Of a stretch of DNA of 16,436 nt, positions 1 through 5,968 are shown one piece after another. A model generated the notes under the pieces. The model saw only the letters and a list, made by a program, of their open reading frames with translations. It searched no databases and was not told the DNA's origin. Position 1 is the stretch's first letter; each line of letters begins with the position of its first letter. The DNA comes from Bacteroidales bacterium UBA1192. Its GTDB lineage: Bacteria; Bacteroidota; Bacteroidia; Bacteroidales; Bacteroidaceae. Position numbers and translations under genes: made by a program. The DNA lies in assembly GCA_002310175.1 (NCBI GenBank), contig DBYG01000074.1, forward strand, positions 1 to 16,436. The letters are read 5' to 3'.

Positions 1-578
1 ACAGCAGGGACTCCATCATCATAGCGGCAAAAAGCCAGGCCAGGAAGGCTGTAGATCTGGGACTCAGTGTCAAGTGGGCTGTATGCAACATCGGCACGGG
101 TGAACCCCATGAATGCGGCAGCTTCTTTGCCTGGGGAGAGACCCAGACCAAGAAGACCTATGAGAGAAATTATTTTGACCGCGAATTCAGGAAATACAAT
201 AAGAACAGCAGAACCGTACTGGATCAGTATGATGACGCAGCCCACAGACTATGGGGCGGCGGCTGGCGAATGCCTACCAAAGATGAATTTCAGGAACTGG
301 TTGACAAATGCAAGTGGGAATGGACCACATTGAATGGGGTTTCAGGTTACAAGGTTACCGGCACTAACGGCAACTCCATCTTCCTGCCCATTACAGGAAT
401 GAGACTCGATACCCGTTTACTGTACTCCGACACCTCTGCATACTATTGGTCCGGTTCACTTGGTCCTTCAAGTTCCGAAATGGCCTGGCAACTGCACTTT
501 AAATCAAATGAGATAAAAGTCTCCGCTCTGGTTCGTTCCGTTGGTCGCGCCATCCGACCGGTTCACCCTAAAGAGTGA
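1..578 (+). CDS. FISUMP-domain (Fibrobacter succinogenes major paralogous domain) protein, 5'-truncated by window edge
   Basis: The frame is open from the left edge and ends at TGA 576-578, so about 191 C-terminal residues are visible and the start lies outside the window. The visible part has the characteristic blocks of the FISUMP domain (TIGR02145 type): AVDLGLSVKWAVCNIG near the left edge, FAWGET, then WRMPT..EF, GYKVTG.NGNSIFLP, YYWSGS and a terminal AIRPV. In Bacteroidales these domains sit at the C-terminus of secreted or lipoprotein-type surface proteins of unknown role, often with Ig-like repeats before them. Any signal peptide or upstream domains are out of view. It converges on the kinase gene ending at 615. 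An internal ATG at 270 is not a credible start because the domain begins well upstream of it. The family call is firm; the molecular function is unknown. Confidence 0.85.
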   Translation, partial: SRDSIIIAAKSQARKAVDLGLSVKWAVCNIGTGEPHECGSFFAWGETQTKKTYERNYFDREFRKYNKNSRTVLDQYDDAAHRLWGGGWRMPTKDEFQELVDKCKWEWTTLNGVSGYKVTGTNGNSIFLPITGMRLDTRLLYSDTSAYYWSGSLGPSSSEMAWQLHFKSNEIKVSALVRSVGRAIRPVHPKE

Positions 579-614
579 CGCAAGGTTGCCGATTAGAGTT
601 TTCAGACCCTATTT

Positions 615-1457
615 TTATATAAGCATTGAGTCCGACAGGCGGTGAGCCATATCGTCGGCCATGGGCTGATGAAATGTAAGATAGTACATGTATGCCGATT
701 TTATGGCAGCATAAGGCAGTAGTTTGCGGATTATCGAGCCCATCTCCTGAGGAGCGGTGCCATAATATGCCTGGGCAAATATATTCCAGTGCTGCTGCAT
801 CTGCTCTGGTGTAAGATGGAAGAGCTGGTCTGTGCGCGCCGGGTCTGCAATCTGACTGATACGCCAGCACAGGCTCAGGTCCCATTCGGGAGCACCGTAT
901 GCAGACTGGCCTATATCAATCCACAGGTTGCGGCGCCCGTCGGTAATTATATTACCTATCTGCATATCACCATGCAGACAATAGGGAGTATCAGGTATGG
1001 TATCCAGAATAGGCAGCACCTTGTCTCTCAGGAATCCGGGCACCACACCATCCTTGTGATAGAAGTCCTGCATCCTCTTTTTCATGGACGGCAGTTTAGA
1101 GGTATCGGCCTTGACGGCATGAAGCTCACGGGCCACACGGGCAAAGGTAAGGCTCACCTCCTCCATCCTGTCGGGTTCCTGCGATATGATACGGGCAAAC
1201 GAGCGCTTGTTCTCAATCAGCTCATACTCGGCACCTACCCTCTCGCCATCGGTTATAAGCCTGTAGGGACGGGGTGTAGGGATACCCAGCTCATACATGG
1301 CCAGAGCTGCCCCAAATTCCTCCACGGCCACATCGGCCTCAAATCCGGGGTTGTACAACTTGGCGAGGCGCTTATCGGTCTTGTGGGTATAAGCCACACC
1401 CTGACCTCCCTCGCCGGTCTTTACATATTCTTCAAGAATTATTTTCTGATAGTTCAT
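615..1457 (-). CDS. Aminoglycoside-phosphotransferase-like small-molecule kinase, copy 1
   Basis: A 280-residue protein with the APH/choline-kinase fold signature. It has a glycine-rich loop GEGGQG (residues 15-20), a candidate ATP-binding Lys in AKLYNP (near 33), the Brenner catalytic loop LHGDMQIGNI (H162, D164, N169) and a DFG-equivalent WIDIG (D181). This matches the TIGR02172-type family of APH-like proteins as I remember it. The start at 1457 is chosen because the frame upstream, back to 1556, lies inside the phosphatase gene and across a short repeat and shows no family similarity. It is the last gene of the minus-strand run, 35 nt after the phosphatase stop. It is clearly related to the kinase at 2371-3231, sharing the GEGG loop, the GxPTP region and the HGD..xGNII loop. 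The substrate is unknown; resistance to aminoglycosides should not be assumed. Confidence 0.85.
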   Translation of the reverse strand: MNYQKIILEEYVKTGEGGQGVAYTHKTDKRLAKLYNPGFEADVAVEEFGAALAMYELGIPTPRPYRLITDGERVGAEYELIENKRSFARIISQEPDRMEEVSLTFARVARELHAVKADTSKLPSMKKRMQDFYHKDGVVPGFLRDKVLPILDTIPDTPYCLHGDMQIGNIITDGRRNLWIDIGQSAYGAPEWDLSLCWRISQIADPARTDQLFHLTPEQMQQHWNIFAQAYYGTAPQEMGSIIRKLLPYAAIKSAYMYYLTFHQPMADDMAHRLSDSMLI

Positions 1458-1481
1458 AGTTATATTCAAAAGTTGAGCAGT

Positions 1482-1493
1482 GGGGACTGTCCC
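1482..1493. repeat. Short GGGGACTGTCCC palindrome between phosphatase and kinase 1
   Basis: The 12 bases contain GGGAC-T-GTCCC (1483-1493), a perfect odd-centred palindrome in the 35-nt spacer that follows the phosphatase stop codon. It resembles the GGGGACAGGCCCC core of the palindrome arms at 3923-3993. It may be a decayed or minimal copy of the same repeat family, or chance; the flanks (TTGAGCAGT and TAATGCG) do not match the larger element. Confidence 0.4.
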
Positions 1494-2371
1494 TAATGCG
1501 TTAAATATTTTTCTCTTAGTATAGCGATGTCGGCATCCGAGAGGCCAAGCGGACATTTCAGGTAGTTTTCCATTGATCCGTAGCGGGTATCTATCAGGTC
1601 AAGTGTCTTGATGAAGTTTTCAGTGTTGGCTCCGATGAATGCCTTTACGACACCTAATTCATCCTCCTTACCTCCCCAGAAACGGACGCGGCGCGACAGA
1701 CGCTTTACATCCTTTGCATAAACAGCATTCGTTGCGTCAAAATCAGCGATGATTGTCTCCCTGTCCACCCCAAGGGCAGCCAGAATGTAAGCCGAGGCCA
1801 ATCCGGTACGGTCCTTGCCCTGCGTGCAATGGAAAAATACGGCTCCACTGTCGGAACTATCCACTAATATTCGCAAGAATCTGGCAAACCTCTTCTGACA
1901 AGATTCAAGAGTAACCATATTGGGATAGAGGTCACGAGCCACCTGCTGCGCTTTTTTGTTGAAGGCAGCTATCATTATCAGTTTCCTGACATCAAATTTC
2001 TTCTGTTTCTTTATCCCTACGGTCTCCTCATCATCCATTGCATTGCCATTGCTGTTAATGGGGATACGTACATACTCCGCTCCTGGAATAATTCTGTCCT
2101 CACGCCCCGAAAGTTCAAAATCCTGCCTGAAATCAACAACCTTGGCTACCGGAATCTGTTTAAGATAATTAAGATCAGCATCAGTGGCATCGGCAAGTGA
2201 TGCTGCACGAATGAGCAACCCTGAACGTATGATCCGTCCATCGGAAGTAGTATAACCGCCCAGGTCACGTGCATTTACTATACCTTTTACAGGGATGAAC
2301 TGTTGGGCTTGGGTTGAGGAAGAAATAGTCATGAAAAACAATATTGCTGTATTGATGATCCGTTTATTCAT
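1493..2371 (-). CDS. Secreted tyrosine/phosphoinositide phosphatase (Y_phosphatase3 family)
   Basis: 292 residues. An N-terminal signal peptide (hydrophobic stretch about 8-20, probable cleavage near A22) predicts export to the periplasm or beyond. The mature part opens with VNARDLGGY (33-40), typical of the Y_phosphatase3 group, and carries the P-loop HCTQGKDRTG at 181-190, with nucleophile C182 and phosphate-binding R188. The Lys after the Gly (GKDR) is the form seen in LipA/MptpB-like dual protein and phosphoinositide phosphatases. D80/D83 in the VVDFRQD segment may contribute the general acid. The start ATG at 2371 overlaps the stop of the upstream kinase as TAATG, indicating translational coupling. 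An exported phosphatase among otherwise cytosolic enzymes is odd. The substrate is unknown. Confidence 0.88.
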   Translation of the reverse strand: MNKRIINTAILFFMTISSSTQAQQFIPVKGIVNARDLGGYTTSDGRIIRSGLLIRAASLADATDADLNYLKQIPVAKVVDFRQDFELSGREDRIIPGAEYVRIPINSNGNAMDDEETVGIKKQKKFDVRKLIMIAAFNKKAQQVARDLYPNMVTLESCQKRFARFLRILVDSSDSGAVFFHCTQGKDRTGLASAYILAALGVDRETIIADFDATNAVYAKDVKRLSRRVRFWGGKEDELGVVKAFIGANTENFIKTLDLIDTRYGSMENYLKCPLGLSDADIAILREKYLTH

Positions 2372-3231
2372 TAAAAATTGGGCATAAGGCTGTTCAGCTG
2401 GAATCTGAAGAACAAGCCCTCCAAAAAAGACGGATTGGCATAAATCGTACGTACCGCAATATCTACAGCTGCAAATCTTGCAGCCTGCCGGTCAAACTCG
2501 GAATGGTCATCCTGTCCGGTATATGTACGTGCAAACACATCCCAGAACCTGAGTAGCTGCTCCTTTTCCATGTGGAAGATATCCCTGGCCTTTTTCATGC
2601 TTGAATAAACCACACATGAAAGATACAGATGTCCTATATCAAACATGGGATCACCGTAAGCGAACCTGCCCAGGTCAATCCAGTAAGGCTTTTCGCCAGA
2701 CAGTATAATGTTTCCGCCCTGAAAGTCGCCATGAACACAGCCTGTACTCTCCGGAACACTCTCCACGAAAGCACGTAATATTTCCCTGTTTTTACGGCTT
2801 ATGAAACCGGCATTGTCAATGCCCTGGAGTGCAGTCTGCCTGCGGCTCCGGAAAAAGGCCGTGTTGCATTCAGTCCCAAACAGCTGCTTGCCCAGATTAC
2901 AAAACAGCACCGCCATCTCATCAATGCGCTCAGGCTCATCGTGGCATATACGGAACAGTGATTTCTTGTCCTTGATACGCTCCGATATGGCCGCATAAGC
3001 ATGGCCTACGCGCACAATCTCATACATAGCGGGAGTGGGCAGTCCCAGATCGGCCACAGCGCAGGACTGGTCAAATTCAATTTTAACCGATGCCAGGTCA
3101 TTGGAACGGTCATTGTTCAGTTTCAGGAGTACATCAGGTACTGTAGTGTTCTGATAAGTGCTGCCGTTGCCTCCCTCTCCCACCTTAGTCCACCCGGCGA
3201 GATCAATCTGTCGGTAATCGGTTTCTGTCAT
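2371..3231 (-). CDS. Aminoglycoside-phosphotransferase-like small-molecule kinase, copy 2
   Basis: 286 residues starting at MTETDYRQ. It has a glycine-rich loop GEGGNG (18-23), candidate ATP-site Lys in LLKLNN (37), catalytic loop VHGDFQGGNII (H167, D169, N174) and metal-binding WIDLG (D186), so it looks catalytically complete. The start at 3231 is preferred to the open frame back to 3429, which lies inside the PARG gene and has low-complexity Arg/Trp/Ser sequence. It begins 10 nt after the PARG stop and its own stop overlaps the phosphatase start by one base, so it is almost certainly part of the same transcript. It is a paralogue of the kinase at 615-1457, but divergent enough that a recent duplication is unlikely. 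The substrate is not known. Confidence 0.85.
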   Translation of the reverse strand: MTETDYRQIDLAGWTKVGEGGNGSTYQNTTVPDVLLKLNNDRSNDLASVKIEFDQSCAVADLGLPTPAMYEIVRVGHAYAAISERIKDKKSLFRICHDEPERIDEMAVLFCNLGKQLFGTECNTAFFRSRRQTALQGIDNAGFISRKNREILRAFVESVPESTGCVHGDFQGGNIILSGEKPYWIDLGRFAYGDPMFDIGHLYLSCVVYSSMKKARDIFHMEKEQLLRFWDVFARTYTGQDDHSEFDRQAARFAAVDIAVRTIYANPSFLEGLFFRFQLNSLMPNF

Positions 3232-3241
3232 AAAGTCCTTT

Positions 3242-4222
3242 TTATTTAAACTCTTTCTGGAACGGTTTGTAATTGTTGCTTGAAGGTGAATCAATGATTG
3301 CAAATACAATCTTTCTGAAACGGCCCAGGAACTCCTCCTCGTCCAGGACCTGATGGAACAGCCGGGCCATCTGGGCAGGCGGAGTGCAGAACGCCCCGCA
3401 ACCCAGGGCACCCAGTACCAGGCTGTCATGTCCCTTTAATGTACCTATGCGCAGTATGGTGCGTATCTTCTCTTTAAGCACAGGCTTGTCACTTTCCGGA
3501 ATATTGCCGTTTTCATCAAGTGAGTTGTGTCCGTGCTTGGGATTGTAATTAAGTGATGCCACCGATATAACGGCAGCCTGGAATGGCTTGTCCAGCAGAG
3601 CATAACCCTCATCCTTTGTGGCGCGGAAGAATGTTATTCCCGGACTGTATATACCGCCGTACATATTGTCCATCGGATACCGTTCGGCACGCCGTTTTAC
3701 GCCCACCATATCGGCCAGGTCACCGTATCGGCCACCGGGCAGTGAAAACTGATATAGTGATATTACCAGTGTGCTGCGGCGGCACAGTTCCTCCTCCTGT
3801 GCACTCGCGCCTGTCAGCACCCCGCCACCGGGATGATACAGGCTGGCCATGTTCAGCAACGCCGGGTTGTATCCCTGCTCCACCAAATCCCGTGTTACCA
3901 GAATACAATCCTGATTCAAAACGTGCAAAAGGGGACAGGCCCCAATTGCACGTTTTTGCAAAATGTGCAATTGGGGCCTGTCCCCTTTTGCACACTCGAT
4001 GGGCGCGGAGAACATAACAGCGTCATCCAGGAACTGGCCGCTAACAGGTAGCGTTACCACACGGTCCGTCTCCGTGCGGTATGCCCCGTCACGGAAAATA
4101 TCCAGATTGTGCATGAACACCTTGGCCAGCAACGCCCGTTTGGCATCACCGCCGCGCGAGACCGATGCTTTCCACCACCCGCTTAGCCATATCTGGCTGT
4201 TCCACTGCTGCGCCCTTAACAT
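3242..4222 (-). CDS. Bacterial-type poly(ADP-ribose) glycohydrolase / TIGR02452 (DUF2263) protein with in-frame palindrome insertion
   Basis: 326 residues. The core motif ASLYHPGGGVLTGASAQEEE (residues 126-145) fits the bacterial-type PARG signature GGG-x(6-8)-QEE, followed by LCRRSTL. The family has a macro-domain-like fold and removes ADP-ribose from modified targets. ATG 4222-4220 overlaps the glutamine synthetase stop as TGATG, so it is translationally coupled to it. Residues 77-100 (CAKGDRPQLH to ACPLLH) are encoded by a 72-nt stretch that is essentially one large palindrome. Removing it joins ...SAPIE to VLNQDC..., which restores what looks like normal family spacing before the PGGG core. 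The insertion adds exactly 24 codons and keeps the frame, so the protein may still be functional. The actual substrate (poly- or mono-ADP-ribose, protein or nucleic acid) cannot be told from sequence. Confidence 0.85.
   Translation of the reverse strand: MLRAQQWNSQIWLSGWWKASVSRGGDAKRALLAKVFMHNLDIFRDGAYRTETDRVVTLPVSGQFLDDAVMFSAPIECAKGDRPQLHILQKRAIGACPLLHVLNQDCILVTRDLVEQGYNPALLNMASLYHPGGGVLTGASAQEEELCRRSTLVISLYQFSLPGGRYGDLADMVGVKRRAERYPMDNMYGGIYSPGITFFRATKDEGYALLDKPFQAAVISVASLNYNPKHGHNSLDENGNIPESDKPVLKEKIRTILRIGTLKGHDSLVLGALGCGAFCTPPAQMARLFHQVLDEEEFLGRFRKIVFAIIDSPSSNNYKPFQKEFK
3923..3993. repeat. 71-bp palindromic element inside the PARG coding sequence
   Basis: Left arm 3923-3951 and right arm 3965-3993 are exact 29-bp reverse complements, separated by 13 nt. 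Inside the gap, 3953-3956 (TTTT) pairs with 3960-3963 (AAAA) and 3952/3964 form a G-U pair in RNA, so almost the whole unit folds into one hairpin with a 3-nt loop. Each arm contains a GGGGACAGGCCCC-like half-palindrome and is bounded by GTGCAA/TTGCAC. It is read through in the PARG frame with no stop, adding 24 residues when the next base (3994) is included. There is no obvious target-site duplication. The organisation resembles ORF-compatible palindromic elements such as those of Rickettsia; that comparison is inference. Confidence 0.9.
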
Positions 4223-5724
4223 CAGCCTTTGTCAATACTCTCCTCAACCAGTTTGAGCAGGCCCTTTGAGTCCAGCTGGCTCCTAAGGGTTTCGTCATGG
4301 AAATCGGTCAGGAATTTAATGAGGTAATCCACAATGCTGTCCGAGAACACACCACGTGAGGTATAGATGGCGCGGTCTTTCTGCAACTCCCTGGCAGCCT
4401 CCACGCAGCAGCCGGGCAGCTGCTCCAGAGCCTCCTGCACAGCGCGGTTCTTCTCATCGTGAATGTTCACGCCCAGACCCACGTATGTCTTGTCAGCCAC
4501 TGCCAGGGCATCGGGTATCTCAAATCCGTGACGGGCGGCGCAGCAGAGTGCGGCCATCAGCAGATAGGTGTCGGCAAAACCGTCGCTGGCACGCCACTCG
4601 AATGTCTGCTTGTAGCTGAAATCCTTATCCTGCGCCTTCTCCAATGGATTGCACTTGGCCGCCATATCCATACGCTTGAGCCAGCCCAGCGGAACGCGGA
4701 CCAGAGCACTTCGGTTGGAGAAAGACCAGCAGAGTGATGTGGGAGCCTCCTGATGCGGAACCAGACGCATGAACGACAGCGGATGCGGGTTACCGAATGC
4801 AGGCAGTGACGTTCCGGCCACCATATATCCGGCTATAGCCTTGCGGCACTCATCGGTCAGCTCACCGTCACGGGTCATTACAGACTCACCGTTGCGTGTA
4901 AACTTGCAGTGTACATGCATGCCCGATCCGGCCTTGCCAACGGTAATCTTGGGAGCGAATGTCAGGGTTACGCCGTACTGGTAAGCCAACTGACGCATAA
5001 CCCATTTGGCAACCACCAGCTGGTCGGCAGCATCCTCTATATCGGTAGGCAGGAACTCAATCTCGTTCTGCTCATAAATTTTGCCGTCCTGGGTAAAGTT
5101 ACCCACCTCACTGTGACCGTACTTGATCAGACCGCCACACTGGGCAATCAGCTTCATGGCCTCGGTACGCAAATCCTGGAACTTGCAGAACGGAGCGCTC
5201 TCATGATAGCCACGCTGATCGGGAGTGAGATAGAGGTCCTCGGCCTCGGAGATTACATAGTACTCAAGCTCACCCATAGCCTGCATCTCCAGGCCTGTCA
5301 CTGCCTTGAACTCATTGTGAGCCTTGTGCAATATGTACTGGGGGCTACTTTCAAACTGGTTGCCCTCACGGTCAAAATATGAACACAGCAGGTCAACTGT
5401 AGGAACTTCGGCAAACGGGTTCACAAATGCGGTCTTGTAGCGCGGCAGCACATAAAGGTCACTCTTGCCGGCCTCGATGAAGGGAAACAGGCTGGAGCCG
5501 TCCACACGCTCTCCAGCCTGGAGTATACTCTCCAGATGCTCTGCACTGTTGATTACAAAGTTCAGGGTCTTGAGCTTGCCGTCCCATCCGCAGTAGTGCA
5601 GGTTTATGAACTGCACCGCATTCTCGCGGCAGTAACGGATTATGTCATCGCACGTAAATTCACTTGCCGGCTTACCCAGAAAGCGCACCAGCAGGTTAGG
5701 ATTCATTTCAATCTTCTTGTCCAT
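4222..5724 (-). CDS. glnA: Glutamine synthetase, type I-like
   Basis: 500 residues, close to the usual length of a GSI subunit and far shorter than the roughly 730-residue GSIII also found in Bacteroides. Visible active-site motifs are GELEYY with metal ligands E152/E154, KAGSGMHVH (264-272), NRSALVRVP (337-345, ammonia/phosphate site) and FEWRASDG (375-382). It makes glutamine from glutamate, ammonia and ATP in the cytosol. I do not see a clear adenylylation-site tyrosine motif of the enterobacterial type near the C-terminus, so control by GlnE-type adenylylation is not supported. It is the first gene of the minus-strand run, and its TGA overlaps the PARG start by one base. Upstream is a 244-bp region shared with the divergent phosphate transporter gene. 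GS-like paralogues can use other amines, so the exact substrate is slightly uncertain. Confidence 0.9.
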   Translation of the reverse strand: MDKKIEMNPNLLVRFLGKPASEFTCDDIIRYCRENAVQFINLHYCGWDGKLKTLNFVINSAEHLESILQAGERVDGSSLFPFIEAGKSDLYVLPRYKTAFVNPFAEVPTVDLLCSYFDREGNQFESSPQYILHKAHNEFKAVTGLEMQAMGELEYYVISEAEDLYLTPDQRGYHESAPFCKFQDLRTEAMKLIAQCGGLIKYGHSEVGNFTQDGKIYEQNEIEFLPTDIEDAADQLVVAKWVMRQLAYQYGVTLTFAPKITVGKAGSGMHVHCKFTRNGESVMTRDGELTDECRKAIAGYMVAGTSLPAFGNPHPLSFMRLVPHQEAPTSLCWSFSNRSALVRVPLGWLKRMDMAAKCNPLEKAQDKDFSYKQTFEWRASDGFADTYLLMAALCCAARHGFEIPDALAVADKTYVGLGVNIHDEKNRAVQEALEQLPGCCVEAARELQKDRAIYTSRGVFSDSIVDYLIKFLTDFHDETLRSQLDSKGLLKLVEESIDKG

Positions 5725-5787
5725 ATTGATAATATTTGATTCTCACATATATAATGTAGCGCGAATATATTACTTTTTCATCACATC

Positions 5788-5815
5788 ACTTATCAATGCA
5801 CATGCAACTTATCAA
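5788..5815. repeat. Direct repeat ACTTATCAA x2 in the glnA / Na-Pi divergent region
   Basis: ACTTATCAA occurs at 5788-5796 and again at 5807-5815, 19 bp apart start to start. The inverse TTGATAA lies at 5726-5732, two bases before the glutamine synthetase start codon. The direct pair is about 65-90 bp upstream of glnA and about 100 bp upstream of the transporter promoter. It could be a binding site for a regulator of either gene. The region is AT-rich, so chance is possible. Confidence 0.3.
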
Positions 5816-5915
5816 CCGATTGGAGATAAAAACAGACTTAAGTGTGTAGAATACAGATGTCCCCAAGGAAAACGTATGGATGTTAAGATTATGTTACAAT
5901 TAATAATGCAAGGCC

Positions 5916-5946
5916 TTTCAGAGATGGGATTTTTACCGTAAATTTG
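5916..5946 (+). promoter_or_regulatory. Bacteroidota-type promoter for the Na/Pi-PhoU-wHTH gene
   Basis: TTTC (5916-5919) is followed by 19 bases and then TAAATTTG (5939-5946), matching the Bacteroidota consensus TTTG-N19-TAnnTTTG with one mismatch in the -33 element. Transcription would start around 5952, leaving a leader of about 15-20 nt before ATG 5969. Confidence 0.6.
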
Positions 5947-5968
5947 CATTGAAATCAAATTGTAGGAA

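Noticed and set aside
789..1496. Long plus-strand open frame of 235 codons
   Set aside because: It is antisense to the APH-like kinase whose catalytic motifs are intact; the translation has no domain-like features.
1458..1556. Upstream start for kinase 1 (33 extra residues)
   Set aside because: The extension overlaps the end of the phosphatase gene and includes the short GGGGACTGTCCC repeat; no family similarity is visible.
615..3231. Aminoglycoside resistance genes
   Set aside because: The catalytic loop is shared by many small-molecule kinases; nothing in sequence or context points to antibiotic substrates.
3923..3993. The large palindrome as an intrinsic terminator
   Set aside because: It is inside a coding sequence and lacks a convincing T-run after the stem on either strand; the minus side has only four Ts.
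3583..4256. Several overlapping open frames on both strands around the palindrome
   Set aside because: They arise because the palindrome lacks stops in several frames; only the minus-strand PARG frame has conserved motifs.
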